From positions 51,288,285-51,352,284 of the forward strand of contig NC_073745.1 of NCBI RefSeq assembly GCF_029784135.1: 64,000 nt of DNA, read 5' to 3'. Each line of letters opens with the position of its first letter. Position 1 is the first letter of the stretch. This stretch comes from Toxorhynchites rutilus septentrionalis (lineage: Eukaryota; Arthropoda; Insecta; Diptera; Culicidae). This document shows, piece by piece, positions 34,197 to 46,624 of the stretch. Below the pieces are notes generated by a model. That model had not been told where the DNA came from. It worked only from the letters and a program-made list of their open reading frames with translations, and made no database searches. Position numbers and translations under genes: made by a program.

Positions 34197-35689
34197 AATT
34201 CGAAATGTGAATTTATGGAAAACCAATATTTTCTAAGTTCGATTTCGAGATGAGTGTGTGAACTTGCCACGGGGTGGCGCGGAGATTTGCTAGAAATTTA
34301 AAAGGTGGACTGAGAAATTTTCGGAGGATATTTTGTGCACGTATAAAAACATACTTGCAGTTGACAAAAAGTGGTGCTTCTTGGATCGTCAACTATGTTC
34401 GAAGGGAGGGTGCTTGCATGCGAATTTTCCCGTGGTATGGACACTTAATGGTTTCTCAACTTGCGGCGTGTATTAAGACGTGTTTTAGTTAATATGTAAA
34501 AATATCGGGATTCAATTGGTGGAGTGGAGGTAGTGGGGAAAGAATTTTACAAGGATGTGCAACGTATTAATCTACTACTGTTGTTCCATCGTTATCATGA
34601 TTCACTGAAATTCTCCAAAGAGTCGGTGGATATGCACTGTACCATGGAAGTCATTGTGCAGCAGCTTCTATTGGAAAGAAGCGATGAACATGACAATAAT
34701 AATTTACAACAATATTAGCTCCTCAAAAATTCATGCTTTTCATACTCAATATAATACACTAGCCCTATCGTATGTCGCAATTTGTTTCAAGTCAATGCAT
34801 TGAAAATTTACCTCGAACGCTATTCCGGTGGCCTTTTTCGCAATTGACGTAGATTCGACTACAGTCGATTATATACTTGTTGCACCAGTACCATTATTCC
34901 ACATCTTATAACGACATCAATATATCTTTGGCACCGTATGGAAACAACAACAATGACGATATTTGCAAGTATCAAATGTCATGCTACCTGTTATTTAGTA
35001 TTGCCTCAGGGAATCGCACATTTAGGCATCGTTCGTACAACGTAAACCAAGCATCAAACAAGCGTTCGCCATAGCATTCGTACAGAGCCATACATTGGTG
35101 GCTTGATGTGGCTGGGCGGAAAGGGAAGACCAGTTATCGACATTCGCGTTTTAACTGGTCCGGCATGTTGAACGTCAAATAAAATCGAGGGGAACTTCAA
35201 TGAATTGTTTGATTCGCGTTGATTATGAAATTGGATAAACAAAAGGATTCCAATGGAAGTTCCGCATTGAGTGCGATAACAGGTATGAAATATAATTTGA
35301 GGAAATTATTTTTCTGTAATTTAATCCATGTTTTTGTCATGTCAATTTTTATAACATTTCAAATTACATTTGAATGCCTCTCACAGCAAATCATCCATTT
35401 GAATATGGCGTAGGTTGTTTACAAAATTCTGCTTTTTAACTGGTCCAAGGACCAGTTAACGTTCGCTCAGTTAAAAAGCAGACCAGTTAGCAAACGATTA
35501 CTGTATAAACACTTCTCATCATTTTTTGCTATTCTCAAAAGAAACGCTTCTGTTAATATTACTGGCCTCGAAAAAAGTTAGCTGTCATCCTTAGTGAAGA
35601 GAGTTTTGCTACTGGCAAGCGAAACCAAATCACATACGAATATCCAGAACGACATTCACTTTCTTGGAGACTAAATAAACGAAAAAAAT
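34197..35689. other. Gene-free stretch
   Basis: No supported gene. 34755..34815 (ACACTAGCCC..ATGTCGCAATTTGTTTC..AATGCATTG) resembles 42240..42295 in the duplicated region. A palindrome-like pair, TTTTTAACTGGTC / GACCAGTTAA, occurs at about 35430..35490. Confidence 0.4.
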
Positions 35690-37017
35690 GAGTGGGTTAT
35701 ATCTATTACATAACCGCAAGGTTGACGTGGGACTACCTGAGCTCAGCAATCATTTGTTTGTATTGATTGAACTTTTGATTGAATGAAACAATTTCCGAAT
35801 TCAATTGAATTCAATATATTTGCTTTGTGAGTAAAAAGATTGTATAATGGCATGTAAGGTCAATTCACGCATTGTGATATATTATGTTCTTCGTTACAAG
35901 TAAATTTAATGACAGTTTTTTTACGTTCGGTATGATGCCTAGGACAAAATATGTCAATGGAAGAATTATCAAACGATTATTTTATTTTACGTTTCCTTCT
36001 GAAGTTTGCATCTCTCAAGTGTATGTACTTCTCGAACAGCGAATTTGCTTGATTTGATAAACTTCAGACACTCAGTTTCAATTTTGACATGTGCGTCGAA
36101 CGCATATTGTTTAATCAATAGGCGTTATCGCAGCAAATGGTTATCAACAATTTGCCTAATCATCAAATGGTATGCGTAGAAATTCAGTGAGCAGAAGATA
36201 TGAAGGCATATCCTTCAATGCAATCTTGAATAACCGAGCCAAAGCGTTGTGGTCGTACCCGATTTTGTGATCCGTGTTAGGAAAATACTTTTCGGAGTGC
36301 AAAAAAGTACTCCCGGCTTGCATGAATCAACAACTTTAACTTCTTTTTTTTATAATATAGAGGATTCATACTTCAAAGTTCATTCGCCTCTAGTGTCTGC
36401 ACGATTTTTCCAGGTTCCTAAGTTTAAAAGACTGTGTTAAGGGAACATTTTCTACCTTGCACAAAGGCAAGCGAGTACAAGGGTACTCGCAATTTGCATT
36501 TGTTTGCAAAGCCGATCTTGGTTCTGAAATCTGTGTTGGGGAAACATATTCCAGTCGGAACAAAATTACCCCCGACCTGCATGTATTTGCAATGCCAATT
36601 TCCCTACGCTCCATGGATTTGAAGTCTGTGTTAGTGAACACATTTCGGTGAGAATAAAAGTCCCCGTACCTTCATGTAGTTTTAATGACGATTTCCCAAA
36701 GGCTGTTTGGTTAAAATTGCTGTGTTGGGGAAACCGTAAATCGGACTAATCAAAACGAGGCAGTTAGGGCGTTTAGATAACGCTTCACATTCTACGGTTA
36801 TTCAATTGTTCATCTGATGTAGAATAACATTTTATTAATTGCAAAAGATGCGTAAAAATATTCCCTATCATTTGATGCAAACATCTTTCCGATCCTGTAA
36901 GAAATGTTCGAGTTATAAACATTCGGAATGTATCATTTTTTCCAGCATGTTCTGTGTTTAGGTTTTCAATTTACCCCCCCCCCCCATTTACTCCGGTTAG
37001 ACGTAGTCCCACGTCAA
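35690..37017 (+). mobile_element. Repeat family A, fullest copy, with TIRs
   Basis: TTGACGTGGGACTAC at 35722..35736 is exactly inverted at 37003..37017. The interior runs through the shared blocks (TTATGTTCTTCGTTACAAGTA, GCATCTCTCAAGTGTATGTA) into about five degenerate 85-95 bp units (36265..36750) with TGTGTTGGGGAAACA, then TTATTCAATTGTTCATCTGA and GAGTTATAAACATTCGGAAT. A C homopolymer of about 13 lies at 36973. No transposase; non-autonomous. Confidence 0.75.
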
Positions 37018-37148
37018 TAATCTCTGTTGATCGCAACAACCTCGAAAAGAGTAGCATTACTTCATTATGATCAGGATTAGCGCAAAATCAATCCTAGTTG
37101 AAGGCAGTTTTGCGACTGGCACGCGAACCCAAATAACTTATTGGGGAA

Positions 37149-37682
37149 GTGGGGGCATAGTGGTCACCCCAAGGAATATGCTCATTTCCAGCGCCCATAT
37201 ACCGATTTAATTCTCGTCTCTCGAAGAATATTAGAGTTCAACTCATTGTTCTTCAAGATAGCAAACGGCTTTTACTATAGAAATTCAAAATAGTACACTT
37301 TTCATCATTAGAAATAAAGGTGAAAAACCGAACTTTTTTTTTGCTTGGAGGTAAAGTGGTCAAATGGGATAGATTTATGCGTTTTTTCGTCCAAATTTGT
37401 TCAAATCAAAAATTTCAAAAATTTGTTATAGTAGGTACATGCATGAAATAAGCTCGGTCTATTCACCTAGAGTCTCAATTTAAATTTTCTCGTGCATACA
37501 AAAGCGTAGTAAGAAACACATAACGTTCCGCATAATGAGGCTTGGTTTAGTTGGAGTGGCATATTTATCCAGGGTCAAAGCCACAAAAGGATCTTCTTCA
37601 AGAGCAGAATGTGATGAGGTATATCAGCTTTAGTAAACAGAACATTGTAAGTTGTTATTTATCTATGACCACTTTGCCCCCA
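37149..37682. mobile_element. MITE with GGGGGCAWAGTGGTCA ends
   Basis: GGGGGCATAGTGGTCA at the left is inverted as TGACCACTTTGCCCCC at the right with one mismatch. About 530 bp, AT-rich, no ORF. Confidence 0.7.
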
Positions 37683-37696
37683 AATATGAACATAAT

Positions 37697-39421
37697 GGAC
37701 CTGATCACGAACGTCACTTCACGGTGAAAACGAAGTGAATTGTATACAACCTTATTACGGCTGTCACCGTGTATGTAGAATCCAGAAGAGTTCATCCGTC
37801 GTGACAACTTTGATAAACTCGGTGTTATTATGAATATCACGATACTGTCATGTCTCGGAGAAAAACAGGTATATTTGATACTTGTGTTTTAGATGGTGAA
37901 AGCTAATCACGCGGTATGGAGTAAGCTTAATTTCGTATTTATTTAGCTTTTTTGCTAACATGTTGAATCTTGTCTTGTCTTGTTTAAGAAAAAAAAGATA
38001 AACAAACAGCAATTTACCCGCCCGGTAGGAGTTTTAGAACGAAATTCGGACGTATCCAGAGGACGTAAATTGGGTTATTTGGATTCGATAAATACGCTAT
38101 GGGATGTAATTAAGGATTAAAAATGTAGTTTCTGTAGGCCCATTGAAACATGGCGAAGGTCTACTTCCGATTGTCCTGAATGGACATAATTTTTTTGTTT
38201 CTATTTTTAGGATTATACTAAGAGAGATTTGCAACACCATAACATGGCAATGGAGACCACTGACCCAAATACGATCATTATGATTGATTATGTATAATAT
38301 TCATTTGTTCATATTTTGAATATAAAATAATAACTGTAATGTTTTTCCAACATTCCAGAGCTAGTTTTTTTTGTAATTCAAACATTCACAATTGGCGGAC
38401 CAGATCAGAATCAGGACGATAGCTATAACTTTTTACGTTATAGTTATTTTCAATGGTATTGTTTTGAAGACATACTTTGAATGAAAGAATATTAAAAAAA
38501 TGATTTTCAAACAAGGTTTCAAACAAGGAAGGAATGAGTCTATCATTGCAAAGCATTCACAAGATACTGTTTTTAAATTCTTTTCTAGTTCTTTTTCCAT
38601 AATTTTGACATCCGTCTAAAGAAAATCTGAATCACTTTCCGCTTTTGTCAAATTCCTTGAAACCCATCAGATGTTTTATATGAGGATTATGCTTCTGACG
38701 CTGCTGACCAGTTTCTGTTTAAATAATTAAATCAAACCTCATATCCCGTATATCAAATTACACGAGAATGAGAAGGATAAGAGGATTAAACTTCAGAATT
38801 CCATATGGGAGGAGCTCAGATTATACTGATCGTGAGGGGGATAAATTCGGGTTTGTTCTGAGATATAGATGATATTATTCATCAAAATTGTAGGAACGGT
38901 TCATAAAAATGATTCTAAATATTTCTCACTATTCAAACGAGTAAGACAGAGCTAAGTACAAGAGTATGCGAGATTTCTATTATTAAACATAATAGTCATG
39001 TTTTATCTCTAGCGTAAAATCACATTCCCATATGTTCAACAACTACATTATTCCCGACCAACCAAGTATTCCTCTACATCTTTGAGTCAGCATTTGATTC
39101 AGCAAACTAATCATCGAGGTATAATCGTAAACTTGTCATTCTAAAATATACGATTAATTAAATAGAATATTGTCTCATACGCTGTATTAATTTTACCTAC
39201 ATAACGTTCAAACGTCCAAAATTATGCAACCGATGCAACACCCGATCAAACACCCGACATTATGCAACCAATATGTCTCTTATGAACGGGAAAGAACACT
39301 TTCACTTCACGGAGTTCATTTTAACACGCAACTGTCCGTGACAATGATGATAGACACAAAAAGATTAAGTGAAGTGTAAGTGACGTGAAGCGTACGTGGC
39401 AGTGATGTTCGTGATCAGGCC
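37697..39421. mobile_element. 1.7-kb TIR element, no transposase
   Basis: ACCTGATCACGAACGTCACT near 37700 is inverted as AGTGATGTTCGTGATCAGG at 39401..39419 (one or two mismatches over about 22 bp). Subterminal CACTTCACGG / AAGTGTAAGTGACGTGAAG motifs occur at both ends. Interior AT-rich, no ORF over 100 codons. Non-autonomous; superfamily unknown. Confidence 0.65.
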
Positions 39422-41616
39422 CAATATCTATGCTAATCAATCGCTGAGATTAAACAAAATATCTGTTTACCTCTCCTAGAATATGTGAACAGTCGTCCAA
39501 ACTGATGATTTGTCCAATATATCAGATTAAATAAACTAAATTTCACGAGAAATTCCTTAGATACCATGCGCAAAGAACTACAGCCGAATGACTATCGAGA
39601 GAGTAAGTTCTGTTTTTATTTGTATTTTGACATGCGACAGCTCTATTTCTTGGTGAGCTGAAAAATCTGTAAATCTCTATGAAAAACAAAAAAAAAAATC
39701 TGTAATCTGTATCTGCTGATTCTAGGATTCAAAAAGTTCTATCGGTATGCCAATTCCTGGCTTCAAGCGCTTCAACTATTCTTTCATTCCAGACTTCTTT
39801 CAACCACAATAGATTTCAAATATTCAGAAAGAATATTCATAACAGCCGCGGTATTGAAACGATCCGACATGTTTCCCGTTTCCCCGGGGAATTAACACAC
39901 ACAATTAGATCACAATTCGTTTTCACACTATATATAAATTATTGCTATTTATGGCTCAGAAAATCGCATTCTAAAGCATATTGGGCAATTGAGAGCATCA
40001 AATTCAACGCGAATATGCGCACACATTCAATCCTCACTTCTCTCATCGAGTTAGCTCAAATAGGAGGACAACAGCGTCCGTTCAGGAATATTTATCATCC
40101 AGCCCTCGCGGGCAGATCCAACGCACCCAAGTTGGAAACAATTGTTCCACGTTTGTGTTTATCTTGTAATGAGCTGGGTTCGATACCACTGGGAAAATAA
40201 GCATGCAAGCAAGCAGGTACGAGATGCCGTTGTAATCTACCGCACATCATGAGCCTCCGATCCCTTGCCTTCTATCCGACGGACGGATAACAACTATGCA
40301 AGCATTTGTGTTCGACAGCGTCGCATAACACATGGCGACAAAACATGTATCAACGTATAACCCTCCCGAACACACCGGTCACGCGTCCATATAATGAGAG
40401 CAAAAATTGTCGGATTCTCACATAATTTCCACCACGCAGCGGCACGATAAAATTACATACCCTAAATTGTGTCCTATAACCTCCCCTCTCTCCGGCTTAT
40501 CGCTTGATGTTGACCAAAACGTTGCCTTTTTCCCAGAGCCCCCATTTGCCCCTCATCGCCGCGTTTATGGTAGCCAAAAACATACGAAAACATTGTTTCT
40601 TGCGTAATTGATAAAATCAATTGGAAAAACACACATCCGAAGCAGCCTTCTCCTCGTCCCACGCGCGCACCACGCGTATTTGCAAACGTTTTATACCGAG
40701 TGGGTAATGAAGGGGGGAAATAATTACAATCATTCTAGTAGCTGCACGCTGTAAAAGTGTTACTTCAGGTACAACATACAACATACACGTACACCTAAAA
40801 TACTGATTAAGAGATATGAGATGAGAGATATAATTATGTATGCATTCATACGTAAATGGAGTTGCACTACCAATCAGCTTAAACAGGTTGAAATAGGGAT
40901 GTAGCACGCGATGATAATTGTATGAAATTAATGTATTTACGTAACACATTACTAAGCAGATGAAGATAAAATAATCTGTATATCTAAACCACTAAGACAC
41001 GAAATCGTATGTTTATATATTTTATACGCAAAGAAGGGAAAGTATTACATTTAAAAACTACACATAATGAAGAAGGGGTTATCATTAATGGCCAACACTT
41101 TTTGAAAGACGCTGTTGGAGATCTTCAATAATAAACATATGCCTCAATCGGTCGTAACGATATCCATGGCGCGAGTCTATTCAATTATACCGAACTTCAA
41201 TCCCTGGTGCTAGATAATTCAGACTCCAAAAAAATTCATTTTTTTTCAGCAGGTTGTCGACAACGAAATGGCACTTGATTGGTCACTATTATTATTTTTC
41301 GAATACATTGACAAAGCTTATTGTGATCCCCTACGAATATTTCAGCAACTAAGGCTTTGATCTCTAAAGATCTCAAATCCAAGGAAAATAGTCTCGCTAC
41401 ATGGCCGACAGGAGTTTCGACAGTTTATCAACAACGATTTCAGTGTTCACAGTTTTGGAAACCGACGCAGCATATAGAAGTGCATCTCGGACCATCACAT
41501 TCAACGCGGTGGAGTTTTCTTGTAGGTAAAGCCTATCTGAGTTGCATACCAGCGACAGAGAGTGGCCACAATTCTATCAGTAGGTTTGTAGTCCCGGTGA
41601 GTCATCCTGGTAATTA
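39422..41616. other. Gene-free stretch, about 2.2 kb
   Basis: No gene or repeat recognised. A 158-codon ORF at 41357..41833 crosses into the duplication and has no motif. Confidence 0.4.
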
Positions 41617-42018
41617 CCGGCAAGTATGGAAAAGTCCATTCGCTCATTTCTCCACACCTAATTATAAATCACTCTTGTATCTGCTTGGAATAAACATGGC
41701 GAAGAGAATGCAGCCAGCAGCCGTGAGATTGCACGATGAATCATTTTTCACCATCCGACCATCTTCATTCTGGACTGAGAGTGAACATAACAAAACAAAG
41801 AGTGGAAAACAACATTCGAGTGAGTCAAAATAGACTCAGTCAGCGTGTATGAATGATATTTTTTTCCCTTCTACTCTCTTCCCTGTCAGCATTGAAGTGC
41901 ATTTGTTATCGACAGTGCACATGAATCTACCTACCCACTCACCAATAACTTGCGTTAATATGATCTTTTGCGTTGTCTTAGATCGTTTCATACTAGAAAC
42001 AAAAAAAAAATCGAGGGG

Positions 42019-43118
42019 TTGTAACCGAGACACGACCGCTTAGGACGTAGGACTACGCAATCTTTTTTTTTAAATTTGTTGGTTTATCATTTCAGATATT
42101 ATTTCCGAATACGTCGAAATTTCATAAATAACTCTTTAGTGAAAAGTTCCGGGGACCCTGGAGAGATTTAATGGCTTGCGTGGTTTTGTAGACTCATTTC
42201 GAGAAGCAACGATTTTTTCTTGCCTTTGCGAGAACAATACACTAATTGGTCATATGTCGCAATTTATTTCTTTAAATCAATGCACGCATTGCACTGAGTA
42301 TTTAACGAGAGGCATCTTCCGTGCATCGCCATTCAACAAGCAGCAAACACGCGTCTAACAATGCCAGATACATTTCAAGTGAAATATTCGCTGGCGTTCA
42401 TAGCACGAGTGGAAACACAAAACGAGCGACCTTTGTTGTTTCAGGCACAGAAAAAATCTGAGAATTTTCCGCAGAGGATATGCAATACTTGTACGCTAGC
42501 GACAGTTTACATACTATGCAAGGGTGGAGTTTACTTCGCGAATATTCTCTTCGCTATCCTCCTTCGTTGTTTCTATTCTAGCGACAGTATAAGTTGCCCG
42601 TTATTGACAGCTCTGTTTGGGAAAGTACCCAAATGGATAGAACAAATGTATGGAGGAAATGGAATGCTTCCAATTTTCATCAATTTAAACCATATACAGT
42701 CTATGTGATGATGATGATGATGATGGTCCCGCCTCCTTCCCCTACAGAGGTTTGAGCAAGACGAGTTATCTAAAAGATAATTTATTTATTTTTTCTCAAC
42801 ATTGAAATCAGTTTAGCAAACACAAAAAAAAACGCACTAATTTTATTCACAGATATAAGTCCACCAGAGTACAAGTCCAACCGCCAGCCTTGCTTTGGAT
42901 TGACAATGAATATCCTCATTCAGAGAAATCGAGAAAATTTCCTAGACCGGCACTTGAATAGCATATCAAACAAATCTTAGAAAATTTCCGATTCGATTGG
43001 TATACAAATCGTTAAAATCCGTTCGCAGCAAAAATAGTTATTAACGTTGACATTATTTCATAAAAACGTGACCTGTTTTCTGATTTGGCACCCTTAATGT
43101 AAGACGTAATCCTACGTC
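42019..43118 (+). mobile_element. Repeat family A copy inside unit 1
   Basis: GACGTAGGACTAC at 42044..42056 is inverted near 43106..43118 with one mismatch. Right-end blocks CATATCAAACAAATCTTAGA and CGTGACCTGTTTTCTGATTT match 15869..16000. Lacks the minisatellite units. Confidence 0.7.
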
Positions 43119-43639
43119 ATAAATATCATTGCAATAGTGTACAGGAAATAACTCGATTTCAACTATCTACCTTAATTTTACTGCTGTGATCGAGGGTTCA
43201 ATGATTGCTATTTGAGTAAAAAACCAATGATTTTACAGAGACACTCGCTGCCTCAAGTAAAAGTTTCCATTTTGATTCTCTCACCATGTAACGTCATTCC
43301 GAGAGGCAAATGAGAGAATGCAAAATTCTCCGAGAATAGATGAGTGGAATCGAGACAGTATTTTTCCGTTTAACTAAAGAATGAACTTTGCGAAGATGAT
43401 AGGTGAATGTTTTCTGTCTCGAATAAAGTGAGGCATAAACGGAGAATAGAAGGGTGAGTTTTATCTGTAAATGAGTGTTGTTGAACGAATTTCGATGCGA
43501 TTTTGTCCGTACCTGATTACCGGCAGTTCGCTTTCTGGCCGGGCATGGGCACCAACTCATACTTCGAGATCCTTGGGGTGGTGATAGCTGAATCCAACAG
43601 AAACTGTCAGTCCATTGAGATTTGAGATTGTAGCCTTGG

Positions 43640-43740
43640 ATCTGCAAATGGCCTGAAAATGGCAGGTCCTGCCGAATGGAAATCGAACCCGAACTCTATG
43701 CATAATAAAGTCTAACAACTCGACCACAAGAGCACGGATT
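43640..43740 (-). repeat. tRNA-like SINE head (unit 1)
   Basis: Minus strand GCTCTTGTGGTCGAGTTGTTAG with GTTCGGGTTCGATTTCC: A- and B-box spacing of a tRNA promoter. Repeated identically at 46499..46599. Body and TSD not resolved. Confidence 0.6.
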
Positions 43741-43765
43741 TGAATCGCTGAAAATCCTTGGAGTA

Positions 43766-44470
43766 CACTCTGTCCAAATTCTATTAGACCAGGTGATGAT
43801 CTTGCTGCTTTGTGCCATTATAAATAAACAATGCTTCAACTTATATTCTAGTGTGTTGGTATTGGTGACTACCATACACTGCATTATTTTCATATGTGTG
43901 TGGGCGAACGTTGAGCGTAAATCAAAGATTTTGTATTTTTCAAGTGTCAAGTTTCTATAAGACCAGTTACATTTTTCCGTTGTTTTAGTTGTTTTGATCA
44001 ATAAATCTGGAAAATGCCGAAGGGAAAAGTGCTCACGTAGAGAAAAGACAGACAAATCGATGCATTTCACCAATAAAATGTTGGTATCAGAGATATTTCT
44101 CGTCCGATTGGACAATCTCATCAAGTAGAGCCCAATTATTTGACGAATGTTCAAGGATATGGTAAGAAGGAAAGAGCTCCACGTAAATCGAAGCTCTCTG
44201 ACCGGGATAAACGGAAAATAGCTAGAACCGATTCGAATACCTCAAAATCGCTTATGCAAATAAAGCAATATTTCAATTTGAATGTTACTCGGGTGACAAT
44301 TAGTCAAGTTTTGGTAAAAAATCCTCACATAAAGAGAGTTTAAAAGATTAAAGCTCCTCATCTTACACCATCTCACATCGGAAGACCGTCTATTAGAGGC
44401 GAATGAACTGCAAAGTTTAAAGCCTCTTAAAAACAAAGAAAGAAGAAGACCGTCTTTGCGTGGATGTCGT
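43766..44470 (+). mobile_element. Tc1-like element, left part (unit 1, cut by the duplication)
   Basis: Starts after TA (43764..43765) with CACTCTGTCC.AA.TTCTAT. Holds the N-terminal helix-turn-helix half of a transposase and the hairpin micro-retroposon at 44392..44444. The right half is missing because the duplication breakpoint (44470/44476) lies within it. Confidence 0.85.
44392..44444 (+). mobile_element. 53-bp hairpin micro-retroposon, unit 1
   Basis: GAAGACCGTCT flanks it at 44381..44391 and 44445..44455. The core is as at 9797..9853 but with a GCAA instead of GAAA tetraloop, and an AAACAAAGAAAGAA tail. Confidence 0.8.
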
Positions 44471-44475
44471 GGATG
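44471..44475 (+). other. 5-bp filler at duplication junction
   Basis: GGATG lies between the two units; the same 5-mer occurs 9 bases upstream (GTGGATGTCGT), so it looks like a templated filler from repair. Confidence 0.7.
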
Positions 44476-44877
44476 CCGGCAAGTATGGAAAAGTCCATTC
44501 GCTCATTTCTCCACACCTAATTATAAATCACTCTTGTATCTGCTTGGAATAAACATGGCGAAGAGAATGCAGCCAGCAGCCGTGAGATTGCACGATGAAT
44601 CATTTTTCACCATCCGACCATCTTCATTCTGGACTGAGAGTGAACATAACAAAACAAAGAGTGGAAAACAACATTCGAGTGAGTCAAAATAGACTCAGTC
44701 AGCGTGTATGAATGATATTTTTTTCCCTTCTACTCTCTTCCCTGTCAGCATTGAAGTGCATTTGTTATCGACAGTGCACATGAATCTACCTACCCACTCA
44801 CCAATAACTTGCGTTAATATGATCTTTTGCGTTGTCTTAGATCGTTTCATACTAGAAACAAAAAAAAAATCGAGGGG

Positions 44878-45977
44878 TTGTAACCGAGACACGACCGCTT
44901 AGGACGTAGGACTACGCAATCTTTTTTTTTAAATTTGTTGGTTTATCATTTCAGATATTATTTCCGAATACGTCGAAATTTCATAAATAACTCTTTAGTG
45001 AAAAGTTCCGGGGACCCTGGAGAGATTTAATGGCTTGCGTGGTTTTGTAGACTCATTTCGAGAAGCAACGATTTTTTCTTGCCTTTGCGAGAACAATACA
45101 CTAATTGGTCATATGTCGCAATTTATTTCTTTAAATCAATGCACGCATTGCACTGAGTATTTAACGAGAGGCATCTTCCGTGCATCGCCATTCAACAAGC
45201 AGCAAACACGCGTCTAACAATGCCAGATACATTTCAAGTGAAATATTCGCTGGCGTTCATAGCACGAGTGGAAACACAAAACGAGCGACCTTTGTTGTTT
45301 CAGGCACAGAAAAAATCTGAGAATTTTCCGCAGAGGATATGCAATACTTGTACGCTAGCGACAGTTTACATACTATGCAAGGGTGGAGTTTACTTCGCGA
45401 ATATTCTCTTCGCTATCCTCCTTCGTTGTTTCTATTCTAGCGACAGTATAAGTTGCCCGTTATTGACAGCTCTGTTTGGGAAAGTACCCAAATGGATAGA
45501 ACAAATGTATGGAGGAAATGGAATGCTTCCAATTTTCATCAATTTAAACCATATACAGTCTATGTGATGATGATGATGATGATGGTCCCGCCTCCTTCCC
45601 CTACAGAGGTTTGAGCAAGACGAGTTATCTAAAAGATAATTTATTTATTTTTTCTCAACATTGAAATCAGTTTAGCAAACACAAAAAAAAACGCACTAAT
45701 TTTATTCACAGATATAAGTCCACCAGAGTACAAGTCCAACCGCCAGCCTTGCTTTGGATTGACAATGAATATCCTCATTCAGAGAAATCGAGAAAATTTC
45801 CTAGACCGGCACTTGAATAGCATATCAAACAAATCTTAGAAAATTTCCGATTCGATTGGTATACAAATCGTTAAAATCCGTTCGCAGCAAAAATAGTTAT
45901 TAACGTTGACATTATTTCATAAAAACGTGACCTGTTTTCTGATTTGGCACCCTTAATGTAAGACGTAATCCTACGTC
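44878..45977 (+). mobile_element. Repeat family A copy inside unit 2
   Basis: Duplicate of 42019..43118; inverted GACGTAGGACTAC ends at 44903..44915 and about 45965..45977. Confidence 0.7.
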
Positions 45978-46498
45978 ATAAATATCATTGCAATAGTGTA
46001 CAGGAAATAACTCGATTTCAACTATCTACCTTAATTTTACTGCTGTGATCGAGGGTTCAATGATTGCTATTTGAGTAAAAAACCAATGATTTTACAGAGA
46101 CACTCGCTGCCTCAAGTAAAAGTTTCCATTTTGATTCTCTCACCATGTAACGTCATTCCGAGAGGCAAATGAGAGAATGCAAAATTCTCCGAGAATAGAT
46201 GAGTGGAATCGAGACAGTATTTTTCCGTTTAACTAAAGAATGAACTTTGCGAAGATGATAGGTGAATGTTTTCTGTCTCGAATAAAGTGAGGCATAAACG
46301 GAGAATAGAAGGGTGAGTTTTATCTGTAAATGAGTGTTGTTGAACGAATTTCGATGCGATTTTGTCCGTACCTGATTACCGGCAGTTCGCTTTCTGGCCG
46401 GGCATGGGCACCAACTCATACTTCGAGATCCTTGGGGTGGTGATAGCTGAATCCAACAGAAACTGTCAGTCCATTGAGATTTGAGATTGTAGCCTTGG

Positions 46499-46599
46499 AT
46501 CTGCAAATGGCCTGAAAATGGCAGGTCCTGCCGAATGGAAATCGAACCCGAACTCTATGCATAATAAAGTCTAACAACTCGACCACAAGAGCACGGATT
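46499..46599 (-). repeat. tRNA-like SINE head (unit 2)
   Basis: Identical copy of 43640..43740. Confidence 0.6.
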
Positions 46600-46624
46600 T
46601 GAATCGCTGAAAATCCTTGGAGTA

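Larger units (their letters stand above)
41617..44470 (+). repeat. Tandem duplication, unit 1 (2854 bp)
   Basis: Repeats at a fixed offset of 2859 bp as 44476..47329, with no difference seen in any segment compared. All ORFs in the unit recur with identical translations. Contents: about 400 bp of unique sequence, a family A repeat (42019..43118), a tRNA-like SINE head (- strand) and the left half of a Tc1 element (from 43766). The unit ends inside that Tc1. Confidence 0.97.

Noticed and set aside
41357..41833. 158-codon ORF as a gene
   Set aside because: It crosses the duplication boundary, has no motif, and its 3' part is repeated identically in unit 2 without the 5' part.
43294..44154. 117- and 152-codon minus ORFs present twice
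   Set aside because: Repeated only because of the tandem duplication; they overlap a SINE head and a Tc1 end in antisense.
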